From Thermosynechococcus sp. M98_K2018_005 (GTDB lineage Bacteria; Cyanobacteriota; Cyanobacteriia; Thermosynechococcales; Thermosynechococcaceae): a DNA stretch of 64,000 nt. Position numbers and translations under genes: made by a program. The stretch lies in the NCBI RefSeq assembly GCF_015295825.1, contig NZ_DVEH01000010.1:36224-100223 (forward strand). The letters run 5' to 3'. Positions 19,104-27,662 of the stretch are shown piece after piece. Positions within the stretch are counted from its first letter, which is position 1. Each line of letters opens with the position of its first letter. The notes under the pieces are model-generated. The model saw only the letters and a list, made by a program, of their open reading frames with translations. It did no database searches and was not told the DNA's origin.

Positions 19104-19397
19104 ATGAGTCAATCACCGCTGGAGGCCTTCTTCCTTGGTCGAGCGACAGCAACGCTCCTGCGTGATCAGGCGCAGCATCTATTTGTAGAATTCCTGAGTC
19201 AACTGGGGCGATTTGATGCCGAACAGCAGCAGCGGCTCCATCAATTCATGGAAGAGGTGCAAGCTCGCGCCCGTCAAGAGGCAGAAATGGTGGTGCCTCG
19301 GAGTGGGGTGGATTGGCAAGCGTTGATTGATGATTTGCGGGCCGAAATTGCTGCTCTGCGCACGGAACTGCAACGCTACCGCAATCGCGAAAGCTAG
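19104..19397 (+). CDS. small coiled-coil cyanobacterial protein
   Basis: A protein of 97 residues starting at the second ATG (MSQSPLEAFFLGRATATLL); the ATG at 19086 is in the tnpB remnant border and is less likely. It is almost entirely helical and charged, with QFMEEVQARARQEAEM and a C-terminal LIDDLRAEIAALRTELQRY that looks like a coiled coil. No named domain is recognised, although similar proteins appear widespread in cyanobacteria. Its stop shares CTAG with the convergent DUF429 gene. Confidence 0.7.
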   Translation: MSQSPLEAFFLGRATATLLRDQAQHLFVEFLSQLGRFDAEQQQRLHQFMEEVQARARQEAEMVVPRSGVDWQALIDDLRAEIAALRTELQRYRNRES

Positions 19398-20149
19398 GCA
19401 CGCGGAACAACAATATAGCCGGTTTTTAAGTAGGCATCGGTTGATGCTAGCTCTGGGGAAAAAGACTCACCACCCAAAACCCAGTGGCGATCGCGCCCCC
19501 AATACCACCAATAGGCTGCCGTATAGGCACAGAGAACTGCATCGAGTTGATCTTCAAGAGCCTTGAGGTCTCGCCCGTTGGTGGGGATTTCGGTAGTTAG
19601 TTCTAGTGCTAAGGGTGGCTCACAGTGGGGAAGCTGGGTGGCCATTAAATCCCTAAGCTCGGCTAACCCTTTGGCTCGTTCTGCAAGGCGGCCTTTTTTG
19701 TACTTAATGATTTGGTCAAGTTGAAAGAGGGCGATCGCCGTGGCATGGGGGAAGACTTCAATTTGAAATCGCCCGCGTTCTTGGGGGGTGATCGTCGGCC
19801 CATGGTGAAACCCCCGTTGGCTGAGGGCTTGACTAAAACCCGTGGTGTGCTGCGCAAAGGGGGACTGCTGATTCGCAGGATAGCAGCCGGCATGATACCG
19901 TCCAAGCACTTGATGGGCTTGGCGATCGCAGGTGCGCATTCCCCGCGAATTGGGAATAATTAGGGGGGCATCCACCGCCACCATGGCTGCTTGTGAAAAG
20001 GGTGCATCGCGATCAATCCATGCCAAGAGTTCATCCGTATCACCGGAGCGATCGCGAGCAACCACCACCAAATCTTGCCCCTGCCACTGCAAACAGCAGT
20101 ACCCTGATGCCCCTCCTTTCCAGGCTAGATCAACGCCGAGAAACCGCAT
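19394..20149 (-). CDS. DUF429 family protein (predicted RNase H-like nuclease)
   Basis: A protein of 251 residues. It begins MRFLGVDLAWKGGASGYC, with an acidic residue in the first beta strand as in RNase H-fold proteins, followed by a second acidic position in MVAVDAPLIIPN (about 57-68), TCDRQAHQVLGRYHAG, and a late LEDQLDAVLCAYTAAYW. These are landmarks of DUF429, predicted to have an RNase H-like fold; no biochemical function is established that I know of. It overlaps the upstream EI24 gene by 20 bases. Confidence 0.85.
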   Translation of the reverse strand: MRFLGVDLAWKGGASGYCCLQWQGQDLVVVARDRSGDTDELLAWIDRDAPFSQAAMVAVDAPLIIPNSRGMRTCDRQAHQVLGRYHAGCYPANQQSPFAQHTTGFSQALSQRGFHHGPTITPQERGRFQIEVFPHATAIALFQLDQIIKYKKGRLAERAKGLAELRDLMATQLPHCEPPLALELTTEIPTNGRDLKALEDQLDAVLCAYTAAYWWYWGRDRHWVLGGESFSPELASTDAYLKTGYIVVPRA

Positions 20150-20894
20150 TCGCTGCCATCAACTGTTGTTGTGGTGGATGATCTTGAATCAGCAAAGCAG
20201 CAGCCACAACTCCCACTGGCGGTACCAGCACTAATCCCACCACGGGGATCAACAACCCCAAAAACTGCGCCAGACCAAGGCCATAGATTTGTGGCGTATA
20301 GGCACGGGTCAAAAGTTTGCGCTCTCTCAAAGAAGTGCTGTGTTTTTCAAGGAGGTAATCAAAACTGCCTCGCCCTAGGAAGAAACTGTTGACGATCGCC
20401 ATCACGATAGGTTGCAGCGGCCCCGTTAGAAATGAAAGCAGCAGGAAGATCACTTGCAACACCGCATCCCGCAGCGCAAACCAACCCCCGATGATGGTGT
20501 TCAATAGATCGCGCCGCCACCCCACCTCAATCGTTTGTCCCATGGTAATTTTTTCAACACGGTTCAGCAGCGGACCAAGGAAAGGAATCACCACAAGGGG
20601 AGCCAGCGTTTGATAGCCAATTAGAGCTAAAAAGACAGCAATGAGGGTTGCCAAAATATCAATGAATCCTTGGTAGAGCCACTGCCATTCCCCACCCACA
20701 AACCAATCATCACCAATGACTTGAACAGCCCAGAAAGCAGCAATGATAAGCGTTACCCCCAGAACAAGACTCAAGAAGGCAGGTAACAGGAGATAGCCCC
20801 AAAGACGATAACGGGCTATAAAAAAAAGGCCACGACCAAAGGCAAAGAAACCCGCCTGAAACCGCTCTCCTGCTGACCAAAGCTGCTTGATCAC
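20130..20894 (-). CDS. EI24/CysZ-like multi-spanning membrane protein
   Basis: A protein of 254 residues with about five to six hydrophobic segments (near 20-50, 75-100, 130-165 and 200-235). The opening GFFAFGRGLFFIARYRLWGYLLLPAF and the later FDYLLEKHSTSLRERKLL are typical of the EI24 domain family, which includes E. coli CysZ, a sulfate permease. The substrate here is not known. It overlaps the DUF429 gene by 20 bases, so the two are probably cotranscribed. Confidence 0.83.
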   Translation of the reverse strand: MIKQLWSAGERFQAGFFAFGRGLFFIARYRLWGYLLLPAFLSLVLGVTLIIAAFWAVQVIGDDWFVGGEWQWLYQGFIDILATLIAVFLALIGYQTLAPLVVIPFLGPLLNRVEKITMGQTIEVGWRRDLLNTIIGGWFALRDAVLQVIFLLLSFLTGPLQPIVMAIVNSFFLGRGSFDYLLEKHSTSLRERKLLTRAYTPQIYGLGLAQFLGLLIPVVGLVLVPPVGVVAAALLIQDHPPQQQLMAANAVSRR

Positions 20895-20932
20895 TAATTG
20901 TTCGTTCTAGAAGCCCCTAGGAAAATCCTAGC

Positions 20933-21109
20933 CTATCCACGGCGGGGCGGCGTACCTTCATCATCCGGCGGCGGTGCATCAGCAACAAAATCAGGGGTAT
21001 TGACCTGTTCAGCACGGGACATCGGCGTTGCTGTTGGGCGCCATAGCCAACTGGTCAACAGGCCAAGGGTGAGGAGTCCCACCAGTAGAGGGATAAATAG
21101 ATCCGTCAT
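20933..21109 (-). CDS. small single-span membrane protein
   Basis: A product of 58 residues from the ATG at 21109, preceded at about eight bases by GAGG. One membrane segment covers about residues 5-26 (LFIPLLVGLLTLGLLTSWLW), followed by a polar, proline-rich acidic tail ending in PPRRG. A longer frame to 21427 exists but its extra N-terminus lacks protein character and would run under the NfeD gene. It is not recognised. Confidence 0.6.
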   Translation of the reverse strand: MTDLFIPLLVGLLTLGLLTSWLWRPTATPMSRAEQVNTPDFVADAPPPDDEGTPPRRG

Positions 21110-21314
21110 CGTTGTTTGCCTCATTGAATTCATCATTGTACAGAACCGAAGGAGTTTCCTTTCAGCGCTAGCTGCCCTGACGCAGTATGACTTTTGTAAG
21201 TTCCAGTACAGGTCCTTGGGCAAGAATTGAACACACTCAAAACAGTTAAATCCGCTCCCTGTAGCCGCAGAGTTTGAGCTATCGTTGAAGTAGCTGCCTT
21301 GGGTGATAAGAGCA

Positions 21315-21746
21315 ATGCCCCTGTCTCCCTTTTGGATTTGGTTAATTGTTGCCATCATCCTTTTTGTGATGGAACTTGTTTTGCCGACAGCGTTTATGGA
21401 GGCTACCCTCGGCCTCAGTGCCCTCATTGTCGCGTTTCTCTCGTTTCTGATTCCCAGCTTCTCAATACAGATTTTCCTCTGGATGGTGCTCTCTGTTGTG
21501 GTGGTCTTTCTCCTGCGGCGGTATCAACCGAAGCGAGTTCCCCCCGTGCTCAAGGAAGCTGCTGAGGCGGAAACGATTACAAAAATCCCCGCTGGCGAGA
21601 TGGGGCGGGTGCTGTACGAAGGGATTTCTTGGCAAGCTCGCTGTGATGATCCTCGCTTGGCCATTCCCGAACATCAGCGGGTGATTATTATTGGCCGTCA
21701 GGGAACGACGCTGATTGTGATGCCCGAAGATGCTATTCGGTCCTAG
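21315..21746 (+). CDS. NfeD-family membrane protein
   Basis: A protein of 143 residues of the short NfeD type. Three hydrophobic segments fill about residues 4-72, including FVMELVLPTAFMEATLGLSALI, followed by a small soluble OB-fold domain (GEMGRVLYEGISWQARC, VIIIGRQGTTLIVMPE). Such proteins usually act next to SPFH/stomatin-type proteins in membrane microdomain maintenance, but no such partner is adjacent here. The ATG at 21315 is preferred over the GTG four codons upstream. It overlaps the end of the convergent ferredoxin gene by 14 bases. Confidence 0.85.
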   Translation: MPLSPFWIWLIVAIILFVMELVLPTAFMEATLGLSALIVAFLSFLIPSFSIQIFLWMVLSVVVVFLLRRYQPKRVPPVLKEAAEAETITKIPAGEMGRVLYEGISWQARCDDPRLAIPEHQRVIIIGRQGTTLIVMPEDAIRS

Positions 21747-22143
21747 GGGGCGATCGCCGTTTCTTGCGGTGTGTGGTGGCTGGATCAATAGGAAAACCCG
21801 CAAGGGGAACCACCTGCTCGAGGCGTTCTTTCTCAAGCCGTTTTAATTCCGTGTAATCCACCCAGTGGATACAGTCAACGGGACAGGTATCAATCGCTTC
21901 TTGAATCAGTTCAAGGGGGTCACCATCTTGGCGTACCACCCGCGATCGCCCGTAGTTAGGCTCGATGTAAAATGTATTTCGCGCCACATGGGCACAGTGT
22001 TTGCAGCCAATGCAGGTAATCTCATCAACATAGACACCGCGTTGGCGATGGGTTCCTCCGAGTTCAGGCTCGTAGCCACTGCGAGGTTTACTTTGGCGGA
22101 ATTGACCGCCAAGCTCTGGTTCTAAACCAAGGGGCTTATCCAT
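21733..22143 (-). CDS. 4Fe-4S ferredoxin-like protein
   Basis: A protein of 136 residues. The core VDEITCIGCKHCAHVARNTF gives cysteines 44, 47 and 50, and TCPVDC adds cysteines 87 and 91, enough for one 4Fe-4S cluster with one spare cysteine. The N-terminal 40 residues and the basic C-terminal tail (HRKKRRSPPR) are extra to a simple ferredoxin. The same core is found in plant plastid J proteins with ferredoxin domains. It follows ycf35 by 12 bases in a three-gene cassette; its redox partner is unknown. Confidence 0.88.
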   Translation of the reverse strand: MDKPLGLEPELGGQFRQSKPRSGYEPELGGTHRQRGVYVDEITCIGCKHCAHVARNTFYIEPNYGRSRVVRQDGDPLELIQEAIDTCPVDCIHWVDYTELKRLEKERLEQVVPLAGFPIDPATTHRKKRRSPPRTE

Positions 22144-22155
22144 TGCTCGGACTGG

Positions 22156-22542
22156 CTAGGAACGCCAGCGTTGCAGTACAACCTTGACACTACCATCGGC
22201 CTGCTGTTCTGTGGTCTGGACTTGAAAGCCCTGGTCAGTAGCAGATTGCAACACCGCATGGTAGGCATAGCGCTGCGTGACTTTATTCAAAAAGCGATCC
22301 ACTGACCATGCCTGCTGCCAAAACTCCAAATCCGCCACTAGCTCATACTCAGTGCCATTCCAGCGAAAGCCAATGTCATAGCCATTGTCTTGGGGAACAA
22401 CGACTTGAGCCGTTTGGGTTTGACCGCGAAACCCGCGCACTTCTTGGGAGCCAGATTGCCACGGTAAGCCCAAGTCCGTTAGGGCAGCCTGTAGGGCGGG
22501 TAAACTCCGAATTTGGGTTTTGATTTGGCTGAAGTGCGACAT
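22156..22542 (-). CDS. ycf35: Ycf35 / DUF1257 family protein
   Basis: A protein of 128 residues matching the plastid- and cyanobacterial Ycf35 family: MSHFSQIKTQI at the start, LTDLGLPWQ, a central DIGFRWNGTEYELVADLEFW and a C-terminal VNKVTQRYAYH-like region. Function is not established. It lies between the DUF2997 gene (20-base gap) and the ferredoxin-like gene (12-base gap), and the three are presumably one operon. Confidence 0.9.
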   Translation of the reverse strand: MSHFSQIKTQIRSLPALQAALTDLGLPWQSGSQEVRGFRGQTQTAQVVVPQDNGYDIGFRWNGTEYELVADLEFWQQAWSVDRFLNKVTQRYAYHAVLQSATDQGFQVQTTEQQADGSVKVVLQRWRS

Positions 22543-22562
22543 GGATCACCAATCCTCAACGA

Positions 22563-22772
22563 TTACCACTGGGAGGGGACAGATTGAACAACCAATTGAC
22601 TTTCTTCCTCTTGGGGAGCGTAGTATTCCGCGGTGGGTTGTTGGCTAATGACACACCCCAGTTGCGCTTCAATGGCAGCAGTCACCTCAGCACAGGATGC
22701 TCCAGAAATTCCCGTCACCGTTTCAACGACGCGGCCATCGGGATAAATCACAAATTCAAGGGTTTCTAGCAT
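22563..22772 (-). CDS. DUF2997 family small protein
   Basis: A product of 69 residues from the ATG at 22772, where the conserved family sequence begins (MLETLEFVIYPDGRVVE, then VTGISGASC and AAIEAQLG). The longer frame to 22877 adds 35 residues not typical of the family. It has no membrane segment and one conserved cysteine in the GASC position. It heads the DUF2997-ycf35-ferredoxin cassette. Function unknown. Confidence 0.82.
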   Translation of the reverse strand: MLETLEFVIYPDGRVVETVTGISGASCAEVTAAIEAQLGCVISQQPTAEYYAPQEEESQLVVQSVPSQW

Positions 22773-23233
22773 TGGCACAACCGACTCACTCGCAGTTATG
22801 ACAAACCGCTCACGAGGATAAAATTCAAGTCCTAACCTATGGAACTCATTGTGACGAAGGCTAACCAAAGGAGTCAAGGTCTTTAATAAACTTTACACTC
22901 CGCAGCAGTTTCCCCCGGACGCCTGAAGACCTGAAGGATCAGTCATCTATAGAGCGACGTCTGCGCTGAGAATTGATAAGAAATATGTAGATTGTTGTCT
23001 TGGACGGGACGGCGGCCTCAAGGCGATCGCGACCTATGAAGCGGGTTGGTGCCTACAAGGAGCGCCTTGGCAGCGAGAGCAACGGCAATATTGTTCGTGT
23101 CAAGGTAGCGTTTGCTAAGGTGACAGATACATTGATTGTGATCATAGATAGCAATGGTAAGATCACAGGTGTTGATTTCCCTGCAACGCCTGACGACTTA
23201 TCTGCTCAGCCTCTGCCCTCGGCCTTGACCTTT
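22773..23233. other. divergent intergenic region between DUF2997 and SyCRP1 genes
   Basis: About 460 bases. The rightward part from 23000 is open in the SyCRP1 frame but lacks a good start or ribosome-binding site. A CRP half-site TGTGATC occurs near 23137 and AGATCACA near 23160, but the spacing is not that of a full CRP operator. Nothing else is recognised. Confidence 0.5.
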
Positions 23234-23929
23234 ATGCAAGAACGGCGTAGTTCTCCTGCACCTGAATTATCTTTACAAAATACGCCCTTTTTTCGGGATT
23301 TACCGCAGGCAGTGGTGGAGAAAGCCCTAGCCCACGTAGTGACACGTCAGCATCCCGCCAACCGAGTAATCTTGCTGGAGAATGATTGGGGCACATCGGT
23401 TTACTTTATCCTCAGTGGCTGGGTCAAAATTCGCACTTACAACATTGATGGCAAAGAAGTCACCCTGAATATCCTCGGGCCCGGGGAACTCTTTGGCGAA
23501 ATGGCCCCCCTAGAGGAAGTGCCCCGCTCAACAGATGTGATTACCCTAACACCGACAGTTGTGGCCAATATGCCCGCGACGGATTTTGTCAATCTTGTCA
23601 ATACTGAACCTCAAGCGGGCATACGCCTCGCCAAGTTAATGGCACGACGGCTACGGCAGCTAAACCGGCGGCTGCGGCTACGGGAATCCGATAGTACGTC
23701 ACGGGTGGCAGATATTCTGCTGTTTTTGGCCGATGGTCAAGGGCGACAGGGAGCCGATGGCCTAGAAATTCCCAATTTACCTCACCGTGAATTAAGTAGT
23801 CTCAGTGGCATGGCGCGGGAAACGGTGACACGGGTGTTGGGGAAACTGGAGCGCAAGGGGATTATTCGCCGCAATCAAGAGAGCTTGTGCATTACGAATC
23901 TACGTGCCTTAGAAAGTTTACTCCTATAG
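23234..23929 (+). CDS. sycrp1: cAMP receptor protein, CRP/FNR family (SyCRP1-like)
   Basis: A transcription regulator of 231 residues, the length of Synechocystis SyCRP1. The cyclic-nucleotide-binding domain covers about 18-140. It retains the phosphate-binding-cassette residues for cAMP: GELFGEMAPLEEVPRSTDV, with Glu89 and Arg98-Ser99-Thr100. A helix-turn-helix follows near 187-215 (HRELSSLSGMARETVTRVL). It is clearly not NtcA, which lacks these residues. SyCRP1 controls motility and other genes in response to cAMP. The frame is open for 78 codons upstream, but the family length supports the ATG at 23234. Confidence 0.88.
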   Translation: MQERRSSPAPELSLQNTPFFRDLPQAVVEKALAHVVTRQHPANRVILLENDWGTSVYFILSGWVKIRTYNIDGKEVTLNILGPGELFGEMAPLEEVPRSTDVITLTPTVVANMPATDFVNLVNTEPQAGIRLAKLMARRLRQLNRRLRLRESDSTSRVADILLFLADGQGRQGADGLEIPNLPHRELSSLSGMARETVTRVLGKLERKGIIRRNQESLCITNLRALESLLL

Positions 23930-23953
23930 GACTCAGAACAATAATGATTGCCC

Positions 23954-24421
23954 TCAAGAGGATGGCAGCAAGTAATGTCCAATGCTCCAGCCAATGAACA
24001 CTCCTAAAATTGCCATTTGAATCAGCACTAGCATAATTTGCCAGTTCTGGTAGCCAGCAGCTTTCATTTCAATCCGCACGAGAATTTCAGTGCCAATGAG
24101 AATAGCAATCACACTAAAGACATGAAAGGCAATAATGGCAAGGGTGACAGCGGTACTCAGCACCAGCACTGTAAAAAGACTGGGGGTGCCCACGCGCATA
24201 GTTAAGCCACTAAAGATACTTTTAGGGTTGCTCTGCCGCCATTGCAACAGGCTAGAGGTGCCACCCACGACAAACACTGTCAGAATTGCTGCCAAAAGAG
24301 AAGCATAGGCCGACCACATCCAAGGATAGGCGGACAAATACCAGCCCACGAGTACGTAGCCCAGAACCACCAGCAACAGTAGGGCGAGGGGAAACTTGGT
24401 ATGGTCTGGCGATGAAGTCAT
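23954..24421 (-). CDS. multi-spanning membrane protein of unknown function
   Basis: A protein of 155 residues from the ATG at 24421, two bases after the GmhB-like gene. Four hydrophobic segments are seen (about 12-30, 36-54, 77-105 and 125-150). The linker LLQWRQSNPKSIFSGLTMRVG and a late LVRIEMKAAGYQNWQ are polar. No family recognised; similar small proteins occur in cyanobacteria. It closes the long leftward gene run and converges with SyCRP1. Confidence 0.7.
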   Translation of the reverse strand: MTSSPDHTKFPLALLLLVVLGYVLVGWYLSAYPWMWSAYASLLAAILTVFVVGGTSSLLQWRQSNPKSIFSGLTMRVGTPSLFTVLVLSTAVTLAIIAFHVFSVIAILIGTEILVRIEMKAAGYQNWQIMLVLIQMAILGVFIGWSIGHYLLPSS

Positions 24422-24423
24422 CG

Positions 24424-25014
24424 CTATCGGGGTGTAAGGTGGGTGCAAATCCACTCTACGGCAGCGGCTAAATCCTCTGCAATGAAGTCGGGCTGACTGG
24501 CGTGCTGGTAGCTCCCCTCAAGAACGCGATCGCCAAACCCAGTTTGTACCAAAATCCCATAGCAGCCGGCATTCCGCGCCAGATCAATATCAGTGGCTTT
24601 GTCCCCCACCATGACACTGCGGCTTAGATCTAAATCATGATCCCAAGCAGCCGCTACGAGCATTCCCGTATTGGGTTTGCGCCATGTTGTCCAGCCCGCA
24701 TAGTCGGCAACCACTCCCCCTTCAGGACGGCTGAGATCAGGACAGAAATAAACCGCATGCAACACCGCACCGGCACTTGCGGCTAGCAACTCCTGAAGTC
24801 TGTGGTGCAGGGCATGGACATGATCAATGCTGTAATAATCTCGCGCCGGACCTGATTGATTGGAGGCTAAGCAGCAAAACCACCCCGCATCATTGAGCCG
24901 CCGCACCGCTTGAGCCACCCCGGGGATGAGCTGCAAATCCTCAAGGCGGTGAATATAGCCCACCTCTTGGTTCAGCACGCCATCGCGATCGAGGAAGACA
25001 GCCGGTCTAGCCAT
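24424..25014 (-). CDS. HAD-IIIA phosphatase, GmhB-like (D,D-heptose-bisphosphate phosphatase)
   Basis: A protein of 196 residues. HAD motifs: VFLDRDGVLN at residues 6-15 (Asp9 nucleophile, Asp11), LASNQSG for motif II, WRKPNTGM with the motif III lysine, and MVGDKATDIDLARNAG for motif IV. This matches GmhB, which makes D-glycero-D-manno-heptose 1-phosphate for lipopolysaccharide. The CxxH-type zinc loop of true GmhB is only partly kept (CPDL), so a histidinol-phosphatase-like specificity is possible. The ATG at 25014 has GAGGCGG upstream and overlaps the GT9 gene by eight bases. Confidence 0.85.
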   Translation of the reverse strand: MARPAVFLDRDGVLNQEVGYIHRLEDLQLIPGVAQAVRRLNDAGWFCCLASNQSGPARDYYSIDHVHALHHRLQELLAASAGAVLHAVYFCPDLSRPEGGVVADYAGWTTWRKPNTGMLVAAAWDHDLDLSRSVMVGDKATDIDLARNAGCYGILVQTGFGDRVLEGSYQHASQPDFIAEDLAAAVEWICTHLTPR

Positions 25015-25969
25015 GGCGAGCCGCCTCAATCACTGCTGAGACGGAAATATCGGCCATGTTGCCTGTGGCGGACTTGACGGCGCGAAAACGGGGATCGGCG
25101 GGCAGGAGTTTGGCGGGATCCGTAGGGCCAAAAAGCGCCACAAGGGGAGTACCCACCGCCACGCCAATATGCATCGGGCCACTGTCGGTACAGAGAATCT
25201 GTTGTGCCTGTTGCATTAGAGCTGCCAGTTTGCGCAAGTCTGGAGGATGGCTAATCTTAATCTGCGGTAGCGCCTGCGTTAGCGCACTTACCCATGCGTG
25301 ATCTTCAGGCCCACAGACCACGATAAAGGGCAGGTGCGGCTCCTGCTGTTGCAGCGTCTGGATGACCTCAACCCAAGCAGCGGGGGGGTAAATTTTGTTA
25401 ATTCCCTTAGTCAGTGCCATCTGACTCGAGCCACCGTGCAAGAGGCGATACCTCCCAGTAATTCCTAGGCGTTGCCGCTCTGCGATTGCCCACTGTTGAT
25501 CCGCCTCAGCAATGACGGCCTTGGGCAGGGGACAGGGGGTAGTGATACCAAAGGCTTGCAGTAAGTCGTGGTAGGTGGCGGCACTGTACTGATCAAGGTT
25601 GACGGGTACAGCATCGGTGAGAAACCCTAAGGGATTGAGTTTGGCAAAGCCGACTCGCTTGGGAATCCCCGTCAGCCACAGCAGAAAGCGCACTGCTTTA
25701 CTCCGTCCCAAGGAGAGAATGGCATCGTACTCCCCCTCCCGCAGTGTGCCAATCAGGTTTGCCCAATCCGCTAGGGCATTGCGGTCTTTGAAGTTAAAGG
25801 GAATGACTTGGTGGACACTGCCACTCAGTTGGTAGGCAGTAGCGGCACGGGGTTCAACCACCACATCCAACTGCGCCTCTGGAAAATGGGCTTTGAGATC
25901 ATCAAGGGTGGGAAAAAACAAAATTTGATCACCGATACCGCCGGGTACCAGCGCCACGATATGTTTCAT
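25007..25969 (-). CDS. glycosyltransferase family 9 (heptosyltransferase-like)
   Basis: A protein of 320 residues from MKHIVALVPGGIGDQILFFPTL, the GT9 N-terminal motif. The C-terminal nucleotide-sugar-binding domain shows CTDSGPMHIGVAVGTPLVALFGPTDP, the typical GT9 SGPMHIA-like signature. Family members transfer heptose from ADP-heptose to lipopolysaccharide core. It overlaps the GmhB-like phosphatase, supporting a shared role in heptose-containing glycolipid or polysaccharide synthesis; the acceptor is unknown. Confidence 0.88.
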   Translation of the reverse strand: MKHIVALVPGGIGDQILFFPTLDDLKAHFPEAQLDVVVEPRAATAYQLSGSVHQVIPFNFKDRNALADWANLIGTLREGEYDAILSLGRSKAVRFLLWLTGIPKRVGFAKLNPLGFLTDAVPVNLDQYSAATYHDLLQAFGITTPCPLPKAVIAEADQQWAIAERQRLGITGRYRLLHGGSSQMALTKGINKIYPPAAWVEVIQTLQQQEPHLPFIVVCGPEDHAWVSALTQALPQIKISHPPDLRKLAALMQQAQQILCTDSGPMHIGVAVGTPLVALFGPTDPAKLLPADPRFRAVKSATGNMADISVSAVIEAARHG

Positions 25970-25982
25970 AGCGGTTGAGCAC

Positions 25983-26411
25983 CTATGCAAACTCGCCCTT
26001 AATTTTAGCCGTAAGTTTTGGTTGCAGGCGATCGCGCCACGCCAAGGCTAGGGGAAGCTCCGTAAAGGGAATGCGATAGCACTCTCCCGTGGGGGTTTGC
26101 AGCACAAGGTGAATGGTTCCTTTGGTAGGAGTGGCTGCTGTCTCAACCCGTTGGCCACTACTCTCGACCCAAACGCTCTGAATATCCCCTAAGTCACAGG
26201 TTTGCAAATTAACAATGCCCTGTCGGGTCGGTCGTCCCCATGTTAGGCGATCGCCCTGCTGACCGAGGACAGCGGCAATATCGTACTTACTGGCTTCAAA
26301 TTGCTGTGCCCACTGGCGATAGTGTTCCAGCTTGCGGTACTCGACCCAGCCCAACCGTGCCAGCACGATAAAAACCGCCAATAGGGGTAACCAGAGCAGA
26401 CCGTGACTCAT
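25983..26411 (-). CDS. cyanobacterial membrane-anchored protein of unknown function
   Basis: A protein of 142 residues. One N-terminal membrane segment (about residues 4-21, LLWLPLLAVFIVLARLGW) precedes a soluble domain with WGRPTRQGIVNLQTCDL and CYRIPFTELPLALAWRDRL. I do not recognise the domain. The ATG overlaps the cinA stop in an ATGA arrangement, so the two are translationally coupled. Confidence 0.75.
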   Translation of the reverse strand: MSHGLLWLPLLAVFIVLARLGWVEYRKLEHYRQWAQQFEASKYDIAAVLGQQGDRLTWGRPTRQGIVNLQTCDLGDIQSVWVESSGQRVETAATPTKGTIHLVLQTPTGECYRIPFTELPLALAWRDRLQPKLTAKIKGEFA

Positions 26412-27658
26412 GGATTCACCAATAACTGCCGCCGCAGTACATCGAGGGCATTCATGGCACTGAGATGCCGCACCCAATCCCGTCCCCGTTGACCACTGAT
26501 GCGAAATTCACGGGTAATGACCTCGCCATTGGGCAGTGCCACACCAATATAGACCAGTCCTACAGGTTTAGTGAGCGTCGCTCCCCCTGGACCGGCAATG
26601 CCCGTAATGCTCACACCCCAATCACTGGCCAAACGTGTCTTGACCCCTAGCGCCATCTGGGCGGCCACCACGGCACTGACAGCCCCCTCTTGCTCTAGAT
26701 CCTGAGGAGTCACCCCCAATAAATTCACCTTAACTTCGTTGGCATAGGCAATGATGCCCCCTTTGAAGTAGAGGGAACTCCCCGGCAAACGGGTCAGCAT
26801 TTCCCCAAGACCACCGCCTGTACAGGACTCTGCCACAGCCACCGTTTGGTGTCGCTCTTGAAGGAGCCGAGCCACGGCACTGGCGAGGGTATCGTCATCG
26901 GCACCATAGCAGTCTAAACCCACAATTTGGCGAATCTCGGCTTCGACGGGCTGAATCAGTTGCTGCGCTTCCGCTTCGTCCTTAGCGCGTACAGTAATGC
27001 GCAGGCGGGTTTCACCATTGCCGGCGTAGGGGGCCACGGTGGGATGCTCACGGGCGATTTGGGCGGCCACTTTTTCCGCAAGTACGGATTCGGGAATGCC
27101 CCAGAAACGCAGCACACGGCTGTAAATGACCTCTTTTCCCCAGCCTTGGGAGCGCAAAAAGGGCACTGCCGTTTCTTGCCACATCTGCTTCATTTCAGCC
27201 GGGACACCGGGGAAGGTGAGAATGATGAGACCCGTGCGCGGCTGCCAGATCATGCCGGGGGCAGTCCCCAAGGGGTTTGGGAGAATCTGCGCCCCCACGG
27301 GCAGCAGGGCTTGCTTGCGGTTACTGGGACTAAAGCCACCGCGATGGGCATACTTGCGTTCTAGGTCAGCAATAATTTCCGGCCGCTCTTCGAGGGGGGC
27401 TTGAAAGAAATCCGCTAGGGTTTCGGTGGTGAGATCATCGGGTGTGGGACCAAGGCCACCCGTGAAAATCAATAGGCGGGCGCGATCGCAGGCAATGGCT
27501 ACGACTTTCTTAATCCGCGTGGGATTGTCGCCAACCACAGTTTGGTAATAGTGGGGAATCCCTAAGCTCGCCAGTTGTTGCGCTAAAAACTGGGCATTAC
27601 TGTTGAGAATCTCCCCCAGCAGCAATTCTGTACCCACGCATATAATTTCTGCACTCAT
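26408..27658 (-). CDS. cinA: CinA-family protein (NMN deamidase / nucleotide pyrophosphatase)
   Basis: A protein of 416 residues. The N-terminal MoaB/MogA-like COG1058 domain starts SAEIICVGTELLLGEILNSN and contains GGLGPTPDDLT. The C-terminal CinA/PncC domain holds AESCTGGGLGEMLTRLPGSS and GPGGATLTKPVGLVYIG. PncC deamidates nicotinamide mononucleotide in NAD recycling; the N-terminal domain hydrolyses ADP-ribose or CoA-type substrates in characterised homologues. The ATG at 27658 is preferred; an alternative at 27670 overlaps the neighbouring gene. Confidence 0.94.
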   Translation of the reverse strand: MSAEIICVGTELLLGEILNSNAQFLAQQLASLGIPHYYQTVVGDNPTRIKKVVAIACDRARLLIFTGGLGPTPDDLTTETLADFFQAPLEERPEIIADLERKYAHRGGFSPSNRKQALLPVGAQILPNPLGTAPGMIWQPRTGLIILTFPGVPAEMKQMWQETAVPFLRSQGWGKEVIYSRVLRFWGIPESVLAEKVAAQIAREHPTVAPYAGNGETRLRITVRAKDEAEAQQLIQPVEAEIRQIVGLDCYGADDDTLASAVARLLQERHQTVAVAESCTGGGLGEMLTRLPGSSLYFKGGIIAYANEVKVNLLGVTPQDLEQEGAVSAVVAAQMALGVKTRLASDWGVSITGIAGPGGATLTKPVGLVYIGVALPNGEVITREFRISGQRGRDWVRHLSAMNALDVLRRQLLVNP

Positions 27659-27662
27659 TGTT

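Noticed and set aside
20933..21427. 164-residue version of the small membrane protein
   Set aside because: The additional N-terminus overlaps the divergent NfeD gene and is not membrane- or protein-like; the 58-residue form has a GAGG site.
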